Made by a program: the position numbers and the translations under genes. A stretch of 64,000 nucleotides of DNA from Comamonadaceae bacterium G21597-S1 (GTDB lineage Bacteria; Pseudomonadota; Gammaproteobacteria; Burkholderiales; Burkholderiaceae_C), in the NCBI GenBank assembly GCA_027214345.1, contig JAPWHR010000010.1, positions 184,531-248,530 of the forward strand, written 5' to 3'. The notes below the pieces were generated by a model, which was not told the origin of the DNA, did not search any database, and was given only the letters and a program-made list of their open reading frames with translations. Below are positions 1 to 10,019 of the stretch, piece after piece (the stretch's first letter is position 1; the number at the start of each line of letters is the position of its first letter).

Positions 1-34
1 CCGCCGAGCGGTGCCGCGTCCGGCCCTATCGCGC

Positions 35-403
35 TCAGTGGTGGCGCACGCCGCTGGTGCGGTGCCGGAACAAGGGGTTGGTCTTCGGAAACAACTGGCT
101 GATGCGGGCCAGCGAACCCCGTGCATGCGATTCGCCCCGGGTGGTCGCAATGGCATGCATCAGCGCCGATCGCGTGTACCACAGCGCTTCGAGGTCGGCT
201 GCGAACAGGATCTGGCGTTCCACTTGCGCCAGATCGGCACCCGCGTCCTCACCCAGGGCCGCCAGCATGGCCCGGCGGATGCCGTCGACATCGCCTTTTT
301 CTTGCGCGTTTGCGGGCCCGCGCAACAAGCCGAACAGGCTGTCACGCAGCTTGGTTCCGACGAGCCTGGTGCGCGCCAAGCGAGCGCTTGTTGCCGGCTT
401 CAT
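35..403 (-). CDS. Hypothetical small protein (122 aa)
   Basis: I do not recognise the family. The predicted 122-residue protein begins MKPATSARLARTRL, is basic at the N-terminus and amphipathic in the middle, and has no membrane segment or signal peptide. I chose the ATG at 403; the frame stays open about 28 codons further upstream, but that part is arginine- and proline-rich and looks like read-through of GC-rich DNA. It lies convergent to nothing visible and is co-directional with smpB, with about 130 bases between them. The central stretch with a regular leucine/alanine helix pattern makes real coding plausible. A function cannot be proposed. Confidence 0.45.
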   Translation of the reverse strand: MKPATSARLARTRLVGTKLRDSLFGLLRGPANAQEKGDVDGIRRAMLAALGEDAGADLAQVERQILFAADLEALWYTRSALMHAIATTRGESHARGSLARISQLFPKTNPLFRHRTSGVRHH

Positions 404-536
404 GATGCTTGCATTCTGAACCGCGACGCCGCCGCAGGCAAGTGCGGCGGTCAGGCACCGCGGGCGCGGGCCCGGGCCCAGGTCCATGCCCTGCGTGGCG
501 TGCTGCGAGGGCTGGACCCGACCCTCTTGACCTGGT

Positions 537-1025
537 TCACTTGTTCCGCGTCTTCATCGCGCGTTCGACTTCGCGCTTGCCTTCGCGGTCCTTGATCGTG
601 TCGCGCTTGTCGTGTTCGGCCTTGCCCTTGGCCAGCGCGATCTCGCATTTGACCTTGCCGGCCTTCCAGTGCAGGTTGATCGGCACCAGCGTGTAGCCTT
701 TCTGCTCGACCTTGCCGACCAGCCGCTTGATCTCCTCCTTGTGCATCAGCAGCTTCTTGGTGCGGACCTTGTCCGGGCTGACGTGGGTCGAGGCCGTGCC
801 CAGCGGGTTGATCTGGCAGCCGATCAGGAATAGCTCGCCCTCGCGGATCACCACATAACCGTCGGTCAGCTGCACCTTGCCGGCGCGCAGGGACTTGACC
901 TCCCAGCCTTCGAGCACCAGGCCGGCCTCGAACCGCTCCTCGAAAAAGTAGTTGTACGCCGCCTTCTTGTTGTCGGCGATGCGGGACGATTTCTGCGCTG
1001 CGGATTCGGAGTTCTTTTTTGCCAT
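537..1025 (-). CDS. smpB: SsrA-binding protein SmpB
   Basis: SmpB binds tmRNA and delivers it to stalled ribosomes for trans-translation; it acts in the cytoplasm. The 162-aa product has the expected length and family landmarks: N-terminal [14 protein letters not shown], the beta-barrel core starting [20 protein letters not shown] with [11 protein letters not shown], then the basic C-terminal tail ([20 protein letters not shown]) that folds into the decoding centre. The gene is divergent from ratA, and the ~70-bp gap between their starts must hold both promoters. The smpB-ratA-rnfH arrangement is common in proteobacteria. The ATG at 1025 is the only start that keeps the conserved N-terminus. 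Confidence 0.97.
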   Translation of the reverse strand: MAKKNSESAAQKSSRIADNKKAAYNYFFEERFEAGLVLEGWEVKSLRAGKVQLTDGYVVIREGELFLIGCQINPLGTASTHVSPDKVRTKKLLMHKEEIKRLVGKVEQKGYTLVPINLHWKAGKVKCEIALAKGKAEHDKRDTIKDREGKREVERAMKTRNK

Positions 1026-1068
1026 GGGTGCAAGATGGGGGTTGTCTATCGTGCGAACAAGGCTTGTC

Positions 1069-1074
1069 TACAAT
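1069..1074 (+). promoter_or_regulatory. Candidate -10 box for ratA
   Basis: TACAAT lies 21 bases before the ratA start in the smpB-ratA divergent gap. No -35 at standard spacing is convincing; TTGTCT at 1042-1047 would need a 21-bp spacer. The assignment rests on the hexamer and its position only. Confidence 0.35.
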
Positions 1075-1094
1075 CCTGCGCAGTCCCGCATTCT

Positions 1095-1538
1095 ATGAAA
1101 ACAGTCCACAAGTCGGTCCTGATCTGGTATCACCCTCAGGAAATGTATGCGTTGGTCACCGATGTGGCTTCCTATCCGCAGTTCCTTCCCTGGTGCGACC
1201 ATGCCGACGTGCTCGAAGAGCACGAGGACGGCATGACGGCCGAAATCGGCATCTCGATCGGCGGCGTGCGCCAGACCTTCACCACCCGCAACCGGCATAC
1301 GGCCGACCGCGCAGTCGACCTGCAACTGGTCCGGGGCCCGTTCTCCCGACTCGAGGGTCACTGGAAGTTCACACCGCTTGGCGATGGGTCAGAGCGAGCC
1401 TGCCGGGTCGAATTGAACCTGGACTACGGGTTCGACAATGTCGCGCTGGGCAAACTCGTCGGGCCAGTGTTCGACCGCATTGCAGCCAGCCTTGTGGACG
1501 CGTTCGTCAAGCGGGCACAGCAGGTCTACGGCGCCTGA
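1095..1538 (+). CDS. ratA: RatA-type START-like (Coq10/RatA) protein
   Basis: This is a 147-aa polyketide-cyclase/START-fold protein of the RatA/Coq10 family. E. coli RatA interferes with 70S ribosome association, and the homologous Coq10 proteins bind ubiquinone; which role applies here cannot be decided from sequence. It begins MKTVHKSVLIWYHPQEMYAL and contains the family blocks DVASYPQFLPWCDHADVL and the C-terminal helix region GPVFDRIAASLVDAFVKRA. The ATG at 1095 gives the usual family length; an upstream in-frame start at 1035 adds residues not found in homologues. The rnfH gene follows after six bases, so the two are almost certainly co-transcribed. Confidence 0.93.
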   Translation: MKTVHKSVLIWYHPQEMYALVTDVASYPQFLPWCDHADVLEEHEDGMTAEIGISIGGVRQTFTTRNRHTADRAVDLQLVRGPFSRLEGHWKFTPLGDGSERACRVELNLDYGFDNVALGKLVGPVFDRIAASLVDAFVKRAQQVYGA

Positions 1539-1544
1539 GGCGGC

Positions 1545-1883
1545 ATGTCGATCCGGGTCACGCTGGTTTTTTCGCCCGGCCCGCGCATGGTGCACGAGCA
1601 AACACTCGACCTGCCCCCCGGTACGACCGCCCGCCAAGCCTTGCAAGGCGCCGCGGCGCTGCTCGATCGCCACGGTTTCGCGTCCGGTCCCGGCCTGGCG
1701 TTCGGCATTTGGGGGCGCAAGGTCGATGGCGGCCGTCCGCTCGAAGACGGCGACCGGCTGGAGCTGTACCGGCCGCTGCGGGTCGATCCCAAGGTGGCCA
1801 GGCGAGCCCGGTTCGAGGCCCAGGGCGCGGGGCCGGCCGGATTGTTCGCGCGCCGGCGTCCGGGCGCCAAGGCGGGCTACTGA
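1545..1883 (+). CDS. rnfH: RnfH family protein
   Basis: The 112-residue protein has a beta-grasp (ubiquitin-like) fold of the RnfH/RatB family, whose role is poorly defined. Visible landmarks are the N-terminal strand MSIRVTLVFSPGPR, the acidic middle, the GRKVDGGRPLEDGDRLELYRPL block with its LEDGDRVE-like turn, and a basic tail after VDPKVARRAR. It follows ratA by six bases, the usual pairing. It was once called part of the Rnf complex, but no rnf genes are present here, so the RatA partnership is the better context. Confidence 0.9.
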   Translation: MSIRVTLVFSPGPRMVHEQTLDLPPGTTARQALQGAAALLDRHGFASGPGLAFGIWGRKVDGGRPLEDGDRLELYRPLRVDPKVARRARFEAQGAGPAGLFARRRPGAKAGY

Positions 1884-1919
1884 CGCGCCGGCCGGTGTGT
1901 CGGCGCCCGGCGGGGCCGA

Positions 1920-2432
1920 TCAGTCGCAGTTGGTCGCGATCACGGTCTGGATCTTCTTCTGCTCGGCAGCGCGGGCCGCGTCATCGAGGATTTCCCGCTC
2001 GCCCTTGGCATTGGTGATCGACACCCGCACGCCCGAATTCATCAGCGCCTGGTTGGCCCGGGCCTTTTCGCAGTTCGTGGCCCGGACCTTGGCCAGGCGT
2101 TCGGCCTCCGCCTTGACCTTGGCCTTCGCTTCGGCCTCGGCCTGCCGGGTCTTGGCCTGCAAGTCCTTGTCGTTGTCGCCGAGTTGCGGCGCGGCGGGAC
2201 CCGTGGCCGCCGCGGGTGCGGTCGCCGGCGCCGACGCGGCGGCGTTGACTGCAGCGGGCGCGACGGTGGCCTTGCCCGGCTGCTTGAGGATGTTCTTCAC
2301 CGGAATGTCCGACGGCGGGGGCTGGTCGCTGTAGACCTTGCGGCCGCTTTTGTCGATCCATTGCCACTGCGCCTGTGCTGTTGCGGCAATCAGCCACATG
2401 GAACATACGAGTAGGGTTCGGATGCGTCGCAT
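1920..2432 (-). CDS. DUF4124 domain-containing periplasmic protein
   Basis: The 170-aa product begins with a signal peptide (MRRIRTLLVCSMWLIAATAQA) followed at once by the DUF4124 core QWQWIDKSGRKVYSDQPPP, a short beta motif found in many proteobacterial envelope proteins of unknown function. The middle (about residues 60-100) is alanine/proline-rich and the C-terminal half is a lysine/glutamate-rich helix, possibly a coiled coil, with a pair of cysteines (NCEK and the last NCD) that could form a disulfide in the periplasm. It is convergent with rnfH and divergent from guaB. A DUF4124 gene next to guaB recurs in related genomes, but a functional link is not established. Confidence 0.85.
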   Translation of the reverse strand: MRRIRTLLVCSMWLIAATAQAQWQWIDKSGRKVYSDQPPPSDIPVKNILKQPGKATVAPAAVNAAASAPATAPAAATGPAAPQLGDNDKDLQAKTRQAEAEAKAKVKAEAERLAKVRATNCEKARANQALMNSGVRVSITNAKGEREILDDAARAAEQKKIQTVIATNCD

Positions 2433-2467
2433 GAGAGGCAGTTTACGCCGAAGGGGCCTTGCCGTGA

Positions 2468-3967
<1,500 letters not shown>

Positions 3968-4047
3968 GGCCCCCACGCTTGTCACTTCGTGTACTGCGCT
4001 GCCCCCCGAGGGGGCTGATTTTCCTTGGGACGGCCCGGCGGAAAATC
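3968..4047. repeat. GC-rich intergenic hairpin repeat between guaB and guaA
   Basis: Two nested inverted repeats are visible. GCCCCCCGAGGGGGC at 4001-4015 folds into a 6-bp GC stem, and GATTTTCC (4017-4024) pairs with GGAAAATC (4040-4047) around a loop containing GGGACGGCCCGGC. From memory, stretches like this (CACTTCGTGTAC...GCTGCCCCCCGAGGGGGC...GGCCCGGCGG) are scattered between genes in Comamonadaceae. Neither hairpin is followed by a T-run, so a classical intrinsic terminator is not supported. Confidence 0.55.
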
Positions 4048-4094
4048 CGGTTGGCGCAACGAAGGGATGAGCGATCCATGCGAAAAACCATTCC

Positions 4095-5708
4095 ATGAAT
4101 CACCACAAGATCCTGATCCTCGATTTCGGCTCCCAGGTCACGCAACTGATCGCGCGGCGCATTCGCGAAGCCCATGTATTCTGCGAAGTCGTGTCCTGCG
4201 ACGTCGGCAACGACTGGGTGCGCGAATACGCGCGCGACGGCAACCTCAAGGGCGTCATCCTGTCGGGCAGCCATGCCAGCACCTACGAGGCACACGAGTT
4301 GCGTGCGCCGCAAGTCGTGTTCGAGCTCGGCGTCCCGGTGCTGGGCATCTGCTACGGCATGTTCACGATGGCGGTGCAGCTCGGCGGCGTCGTGGCGCCC
4401 AGCAACAAGCGCGAGTTCGGCCATGCCGACGTGCGCGCCCACGGTCACACCCGGTTGCTCGACGGCATCCAGGACTACGCCACGCCCATGGGCCATGGCA
4501 TGCTCCAAGTCTGGATGAGCCACGGCGACAAGGTCACCGAGATGCCGCCGGGTTTCCACCTGATGGCCAGCACCGACAGCTGCCCGGTCGCCGGCATGGC
4601 CGACGAGGAGCGCCGTTTCTACGCCGTGCAGTTCCACCCGGAGGTCACCCACACCAAGCGCGGCGCGGCCATCCTGGAGCGCTTCGTGCTCGACATCTGC
4701 GGCGCGCGCGCCGACTGGATCATGGGTGACTACATCCTCGAGGCGGTCGAGAAGATCCGCCAACAGGTCGGCAACGAAGAGGTCATTCTCGGCCTGTCCG
4801 GCGGCGTCGATTCCTCGGTGGCCGCCGCGCTGATCCACCGCGCCATCGGCGACCAGCTCACCTGCGTGTTCGTCGACCACGGCCTGCTGCGCCTGCACGA
4901 GGGCGACATGGTGATGGACATGTTCGTCGGCAAGCTGCATGCCAAGGTGGTGCGGGTCGATGCCGAGCACCAGTTCCTGCACCACCTCGCTGGTGTCAAC
5001 GAGCCCGAGGCCAAGCGCAAGATCATCGGGCGCGAGTTCGTCGAGGTGTTCAAGTCCGAGGCCGCCAAGCTCAAGAACGACCACTCGCGGCACGTGGCCT
5101 GGCTGGCCCAGGGCACGATCTACCCGGACGTCATCGAATCCGGCGGCGCCAAGAGCAAGAAGGCCGTCACGATCAAGAGCCACCACAACGTCGGCGGCTT
5201 GCCCGAGCAACTGGGGCTGAAGCTGCTCGAGCCGCTGCGTGACCTGTTCAAGGACGAGGTACGCGAACTCGGCGTGGCGCTGGGCCTGCCGCACGCCATG
5301 GTCTACCGCCACCCGTTCCCCGGCCCGGGCCTGGGCGTGCGCATCCTGGGCGAGATCCGGCGCGAATACGCCGACATGCTGCGCCAGGCCGACGCCATCT
5401 TTATCGACGAATTGCGTACCTTCATGGATCCGGAGACCGGCAAGAGCTGGTACGACCTTACCAGCCAGGCTTTCGCCGTATTCCTGCCGGTCAAGAGCGT
5501 GGGCGTGATGGGCGATGGCCGCACCTACGAATACGTCGTCGCGCTGCGCGCGGTGCAGACCAGCGACTTCATGACCGCCGACTGGGCCGAGTTGCCGTAT
5601 GGCCTGCTCAAGCGCGTGTCGGGCCGCATCATCAACGAGGTCAAGGGCATCAACCGCGTGACCTACGACGTGAGCAGTAAGCCGCCGGCGACGATCGAGT
5701 GGGAGTGA
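4095..5708 (+). CDS. guaA: GMP synthase (glutamine-hydrolysing)
   Basis: GuaA converts XMP to GMP using glutamine and ATP. The 537-aa protein is complete. It has an N-terminal class I glutamine amidotransferase domain starting [20 protein letters not shown], with the nucleophile Cys86 in GICYGMF and the His/Glu pair in FHPEVTHT. The ATP-pyrophosphatase domain has the P-loop [19 protein letters not shown] near residue 235, and the C-terminal dimerisation domain ends with the family signature [16 protein letters not shown]. The start at 4095 is fixed by the conserved N-terminus. It follows guaB and is convergent with the downstream protease gene. Confidence 0.98.
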   Translation: MNHHKILILDFGSQVTQLIARRIREAHVFCEVVSCDVGNDWVREYARDGNLKGVILSGSHASTYEAHELRAPQVVFELGVPVLGICYGMFTMAVQLGGVVAPSNKREFGHADVRAHGHTRLLDGIQDYATPMGHGMLQVWMSHGDKVTEMPPGFHLMASTDSCPVAGMADEERRFYAVQFHPEVTHTKRGAAILERFVLDICGARADWIMGDYILEAVEKIRQQVGNEEVILGLSGGVDSSVAAALIHRAIGDQLTCVFVDHGLLRLHEGDMVMDMFVGKLHAKVVRVDAEHQFLHHLAGVNEPEAKRKIIGREFVEVFKSEAAKLKNDHSRHVAWLAQGTIYPDVIESGGAKSKKAVTIKSHHNVGGLPEQLGLKLLEPLRDLFKDEVRELGVALGLPHAMVYRHPFPGPGLGVRILGEIRREYADMLRQADAIFIDELRTFMDPETGKSWYDLTSQAFAVFLPVKSVGVMGDGRTYEYVVALRAVQTSDFMTADWAELPYGLLKRVSGRIINEVKGINRVTYDVSSKPPATIEWE

Positions 5709-5741
5709 GGGGTTCGACGGAGCCGGATCGGTCGCTTCGGG

Positions 5742-5827
5742 CATCGACATCGGACGTCGATGCGCCGGGAGTCCGGCCCGAGCGGTAGTCCTGGCGGGGG
5801 GCTCCCGTTGCCAGCCTCGCGCGAGGC
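5742..5827. terminator. Inverted repeats in the guaA / protease convergent gap
   Basis: CATCGAC (5742-5748) pairs with GTCGATG (5756-5762), and GCCTCGCGCGAGGC (5814-5827) is a perfect 14-bp palindrome. Both lie between convergent genes, where bidirectional termination is expected, but neither has an adjacent T-run. A terminator role is inferred only from position. Confidence 0.3.
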
Positions 5828-5905
5828 GACTTCACCCCACCAACAACGCCAAGTCGATATCGATGGGCGTGGAGCGCTGTTGCCCTCGATGAAACGCGCC
5901 GTCGC

Positions 5906-8068
5906 CTAACGCCCCGCCGTACCCGCCGGCAGTTCCATCACCACGACCGGGCCCTTGGACGGCGACGGGGTGTTGGCCGCCAGACGCGGCTTGCCGCCTT
6001 GCTTGAGCACCGCCGCGTCGGACATGATGCTGACGGCCTCGTCGAGCAACACGTCCTTGATCGCGTCGCGGCTCTTCTCGGCGGCCAGGTCCTTGCTGAG
6101 GCTGCGTTCGTTGGCCTGCAAGCCGTCGTCGGTCATCGCGGCGCGGGCCGCGCCCTGCAGGCTGGCCATGCGTTTCTCCGCCTGTTCGCGTTCCTTGCGC
6201 CGGGTGGCCTCGTTGAGCGAGATCACGTTGTTCTTGCGCATCTCGCGAACCCGCGCCACGTCCTGCAGCAGGTTCTGGAAGTCCTTGTCGCGCTGGATGC
6301 GGCTCTCGTGCCGCGACTGCAGCACCGGCAGCAGGCTTTTCACCTCGCCCACCGGCGCATAGTCGGCCGCCGCGATGCGGGTCCAGGGCAGGGCGTTGTC
6401 GAAGCTCGACTCGCCGTATTCGTCGGGATCCATGGTGCCGGGGAAGCCGATGTCCGGCGTCACGCCGCGCAGCTGGTTCGTGCCGCCGTCGACCCGGAAG
6501 AACTGGGCGATGGTCATCTGCAGTTCACCGAACGCGGGCTTGGCGTTGCGGGCGAGCTGGTCCAGGCTGGCCACAGTCTGCACCGTGCCTTTGCCGAAAC
6601 TGGGCTCGCCGATGACGACGCCGCGGCCATAGTCCTGGATGGCCCCGGCGAAGATCTCCGACGCCGACGCCGAGGCGCGATTGATCAGCACGCCGAGCGG
6701 GCCTTGCCAGGCGATGCCGCCGCCCACGTGTTTCTCGACCGTGACCGCGCCCTGGGCATTACGTGCCTGCACCACCGGCACCTTGCCCACGAACAGGCCG
6801 GTCAGCTCGACCGCCTCGCGCAGCGAACCGCCGCCGTTGTTGCGCAGGTCCACCAGCAGGCTGTCGACCTTCTGCTGTTTCATCTCGGCGATCAGCGCGG
6901 CCACGTCGCGCGAGGCGCTGCGGAAGTTCTTGTCGCCTTTCTGCCGCCCTTCGAAATCCTCGTAGAACGAGGGCAGCGTGATTACGCCGACCCGGCGCGG
7001 GCTTGCGCCGTCGGGCACTTCGTAGATCCTGGCCTTGGCGGCCCGGTCCTGCATGGTGATCACGTTGCGCACCAGCACCACGTGCTTGTTGGGCATGTCG
7101 ACCCCGCTGCCGGCGGGCAACACGTCGAGCCGCACGGTCGAGTTCGCGGTGCCGCGGATCAGCGACACCGTATCGTCCAGGCGCGCGCCGACCACGTCTT
7201 CCATCGGGCCGTCCGCACCCTGGGCCACTCCGACGATGCGGTCGCCCGGCTGCAGCTGGCCGGACCGGCTGGCCGGTCCGCCGGGCACCAGTTCGCGGAT
7301 CGTCGCGTAGCCGTCGACGTCCATCAGCACGGCGCCGATACCCACCAGCGACAGGCGCATCGAGATGTCGAAGTCTTCGGCCGCGCGCGGCCCGCGGTAG
7401 TTGGTGTGCGGTTCGATCGCCATCGTGTAGGCGTTCATGAATGCCTGGAACGCGTCGGCACTGGTGATCTTGGCCAGCCGCTTGATCGCGTTGTCGTACC
7501 GCTTGTCCAGGATGCGCACGACGGTCGCGTCGTCGGTGCCGGCCAGCTTGAGGCGCAGCCAGTCGTTCTTGACGCGTTTGCGCCAGAGGTCCTTCAGCTG
7601 GGCTTCGGTGCTCGGCTGGGCCTGGTCCTTGCGATCGATCAGCATGGTCTCTTCGCCCTGGAAGTCGAAGCCCTGGCGCAGCAAGCTGCGCGCATGGACC
7701 ATGCGTTCGGTCGCGCGGCAGGCGTACAGGTTGAAGATGTCGAACGGCGCGCGCAGGTCTTCGGTGTAGATGGCGTCGTCCAGGCGGGTGCGCGCGGGGG
7801 CCAGGCGATCGATGTCGGACTGCAGGAAATACAGTTTCTCGGGGTCGAGCGCCTTCAGGTACTGGTCGAACATGCGGCTCGACAAGCTGTTGTCCAGTGG
7901 CGTGGGCTTGTAGTGATACCGGGTGAGCAGTTCCGCCGCCAGGCGGGCCGCTTTGGCCTCCTGCACCGCGGGCTTGAGCGCTGGCGGGCAGACGTCCTGC
8001 GCGTTGGCCGTGGCGGCCTGCACGGCCAACAGCAGGCCCCATATGAACCAGACCAGCTTTTGCTTCAT
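5906..8068 (-). CDS. prc: Carboxy-terminal processing (tail-specific) protease, S41 family
   Basis: This periplasmic serine protease cleaves proteins from their C-termini, with roles in envelope quality control and, in E. coli, in processing PBP3 and degrading tagged proteins. The 720-aa protein has a signal peptide (MKQKLVWFIWGLLLAVQAATANAQ), an N-terminal helical domain (YHYKPTPLDNSLSSRMFDQYLKALDPEK-type region), a PDZ domain near residues 240-330 (GIGAVLMDVDGYATIRELVPGGPASRSGQLQPGDRIVGV-type), the S41 domain with catalytic Ser about residue 467 in SASASE and Lys about 491 in FGKGTVQ, and the lysine-rich C-terminal domain typical of Tsp. The ATG at 8068 has a GGGAG ribosome-binding site. 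Longer upstream starts lack a signal peptide. Confidence 0.93.
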   Translation of the reverse strand: MKQKLVWFIWGLLLAVQAATANAQDVCPPALKPAVQEAKAARLAAELLTRYHYKPTPLDNSLSSRMFDQYLKALDPEKLYFLQSDIDRLAPARTRLDDAIYTEDLRAPFDIFNLYACRATERMVHARSLLRQGFDFQGEETMLIDRKDQAQPSTEAQLKDLWRKRVKNDWLRLKLAGTDDATVVRILDKRYDNAIKRLAKITSADAFQAFMNAYTMAIEPHTNYRGPRAAEDFDISMRLSLVGIGAVLMDVDGYATIRELVPGGPASRSGQLQPGDRIVGVAQGADGPMEDVVGARLDDTVSLIRGTANSTVRLDVLPAGSGVDMPNKHVVLVRNVITMQDRAAKARIYEVPDGASPRRVGVITLPSFYEDFEGRQKGDKNFRSASRDVAALIAEMKQQKVDSLLVDLRNNGGGSLREAVELTGLFVGKVPVVQARNAQGAVTVEKHVGGGIAWQGPLGVLINRASASASEIFAGAIQDYGRGVVIGEPSFGKGTVQTVASLDQLARNAKPAFGELQMTIAQFFRVDGGTNQLRGVTPDIGFPGTMDPDEYGESSFDNALPWTRIAAADYAPVGEVKSLLPVLQSRHESRIQRDKDFQNLLQDVARVREMRKNNVISLNEATRRKEREQAEKRMASLQGAARAAMTDDGLQANERSLSKDLAAEKSRDAIKDVLLDEAVSIMSDAAVLKQGGKPRLAANTPSPSKGPVVVMELPAGTAGR

Positions 8069-8284
8069 GTGAACTCCCAACGGGTCGCGCAGACCGGCAC
8101 AGCCGCGATCATCCCATGACACCGCGCGCGGGCGACGGTTGCATGGAAGCATGTGGTGACAGGCGGTTTCTGCAATGTATGCAGAGCGTAGCATCAAGCC
8201 TTTGGCCACGCCCGGTGCGGGTCTTGTCCGGGAGTCGCAGCGGCAGTCGCGGGCCGGTTCATGCCGGCCCTGGCCGGGCGCCGC

Positions 8285-8851
8285 TCAGGAGCCGCGCAAT
8301 CCGCGCCGCGCGGCCTTGACCACCTGCCGCATGTGCAGCGCCAGGCCAAGCTCGGCCATCTTCGGGCCCTGGCGGCTCAGGATGGTCTCGGCCAGCGGCA
8401 GGAAACGTTCTTCCTCCAGCCGGGCGTGGGCGTGGTAACGCTGCACCAGGCTCACCACGGCCTGCCGGTCGACGCCAGTCGTCAGCTGGCCCTTGGCCAG
8501 CTTGGCCAGGCCGGGCTCGAGCCCGCGCCAGAGCGCTTCGATCTCGCGATGCTCGGCCACGAGCGCATCGACCAGGCCCTGGACCTTGTCGCGCTCGGCA
8601 CCGGCTTGCGCCGCGGCCAGCACGGCGGGGAACAGGTCTTTTTCTTCTTCGGCGTGGTGGTCGAACACCGCCACGCGGAAAAACTGCAGTGTCTCCTCGG
8701 CAATCGCACAGGTGCGATGCGCCGTCTCGAGCATCGCCGGCAGTTCGCCGAAGGCGTCGAGGTGCGCCATGATGCCTTGGTGGCAGTTCGAGAAGTTGGT
8801 CAGCGGCGCTTCGACGACGGGGTTGGTAACGGCCGATGTGTTCGCGGTCAT
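8285..8851 (-). CDS. Hemerythrin-like (HHE) domain protein
   Basis: The 188-aa cytoplasmic protein has a hemerythrin/HHE cation-binding four-helix bundle, which binds a di-iron centre or reactive oxygen/nitrogen species. Ligand-type residues are visible in order: CHQGIMAHLDAF, VFDHHAEEEKDLFP (an HxxxE pair), EHREIEALW and YHAHARLEEERFLP. The ATG at 8851 places the first helix correctly and has a GGAG upstream; the further upstream frame is an implausible extension. It stands alone between the protease and the Bug receptor gene. Roles proposed for relatives include iron storage, oxygen sensing and nitrosative stress repair; none can be chosen here. Confidence 0.85.
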   Translation of the reverse strand: MTANTSAVTNPVVEAPLTNFSNCHQGIMAHLDAFGELPAMLETAHRTCAIAEETLQFFRVAVFDHHAEEEKDLFPAVLAAAQAGAERDKVQGLVDALVAEHREIEALWRGLEPGLAKLAKGQLTTGVDRQAVVSLVQRYHAHARLEEERFLPLAETILSRQGPKMAELGLALHMRQVVKAARRGLRGS

Positions 8852-8992
8852 GCGTGTGTGCTCCAGTCCGGGTGCCATCGGCGCACGGCGCCGCTCGGCG
8901 ATGGCATCAATGTAACCAGGCTGGATGCGACCGTGGGCGTTATCAGTCGCTTGCTTGATCTGGCGCAGACCGGCCATCGGCCCGCCGGCCGC

Positions 8993-9979
8993 TCAACCGA
9001 TGTCGATATTCGCGCGCGCGACGATGGCGCGGTACCGCGTGATCTCCTCATCCATGATGGCCCGCATCCGGTCGGGGCCGAGCATCACCGGCTCCATGAA
9101 CTGGCGGGCCAGCTTTTCCTGCAGCGCCGGGTCGGCCATCGTGGCCTTGAGCGCCTTGCCCAGCGCCTGGGTCACGGCGGCCGGCAGGCGGGCCGGGCCG
9201 GCGAACGCATACCAGGCGTCGAACAGGGCCGACGACAGGCCCAGCTCGCCGAAGGCCGGCACCTGGGGCATGAAGTTGCTGCGCTTCTCGCTGACCACGG
9301 CCAGCGCGCGCATCTTGCCCGACTTGACCTGCGCGGCAGCGGCGGCCAGCGTGTCGATGCCGAAGGCCACGTCGTTGCGGATGATGGCAATCGTCGACTC
9401 GGCACTGCCCTTGTACGGAATCGCCGTCAGCTTGATGCTCTTGGCGTAGGCCAGCATCTCGCTGAGCAGGTGCGGGCCCGAGCCCGGGCCGAAACTCGCA
9501 TAGTTCAGTTCGCCCGGCTTGCGGGCCGCCTGGGCCACCAGCGCATCGAGTGTCTGGTAGGGGCTGTCGGCGCTGCAGACCACGACCAGCGGTGCACGCG
9601 CCACCAGCGCCAGCGGCGAGAGTTGCGTGAACGGGTCGTACGCCAGCTTGGCGCGCACGGCCGGATTCACCGTATAGCTGGTGGAGCCGGAAAACAGCAG
9701 CGTGTAGCCGTCCGGTGCGGCGCCGGTCACGGCCGCCACGCCGATGGCGGTTGCGGCGCCCGGCTTGTTGTCGACGACGATCGACTGGCCCAGTTCGCTC
9801 GCCAGACGCTCGACGATCAGCCGGGCCGCGATGTCGGTGCCACCACCGGCCGAGAACGGCACCACCACGTGGATCGGGCGGGCCGGCCATGTCTGCGCGC
9901 CGGCGCGGCCGGGCCAGGCCAGCGCGGGTACCGACCCGGCGAGGGCGGTGACAAAGGTACGACGATCGAGCTGGGGCAT
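8993..9979 (-). CDS. Bug-family tripartite tricarboxylate transporter receptor (TctC-like)
   Basis: This 328-aa periplasmic solute-binding protein belongs to the Bug/TctC family, greatly expanded in Bordetella and Comamonadaceae. It starts MPQLDRRTFVTALAGSVPALAW, a Tat-like signal (RRTFV), and then shows the family core WPARPIHVVVPFSAGGGTDI, VDNKPGAATAIG, DGYTLLFSGS and PYKGSAESTIAIIRNDVAFGI. No tctA/tctB membrane genes are nearby, so it probably works with a transporter encoded elsewhere or acts as an orphan receptor. It follows the M20 peptidase gene by 40 bases on the same strand, suggesting that the ligand is that enzyme's substrate or product. The ATG at 9979 is set by the signal peptide. 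Confidence 0.92.
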   Translation of the reverse strand: MPQLDRRTFVTALAGSVPALAWPGRAGAQTWPARPIHVVVPFSAGGGTDIAARLIVERLASELGQSIVVDNKPGAATAIGVAAVTGAAPDGYTLLFSGSTSYTVNPAVRAKLAYDPFTQLSPLALVARAPLVVVCSADSPYQTLDALVAQAARKPGELNYASFGPGSGPHLLSEMLAYAKSIKLTAIPYKGSAESTIAIIRNDVAFGIDTLAAAAAQVKSGKMRALAVVSEKRSNFMPQVPAFGELGLSSALFDAWYAFAGPARLPAAVTQALGKALKATMADPALQEKLARQFMEPVMLGPDRMRAIMDEEITRYRAIVARANIDIG

Positions 9980-10019
9980 GGCAATCTCCGGTAGGTTGAT
10001 CAAGAAGCAGGGATGGATG

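Noticed and set aside
5814..5827. GCCTCGCGCGAGGC as an intrinsic terminator of guaA
   Set aside because: The palindrome is good but has no loop-sized centre and no T-run, so I list it only as a weak candidate.
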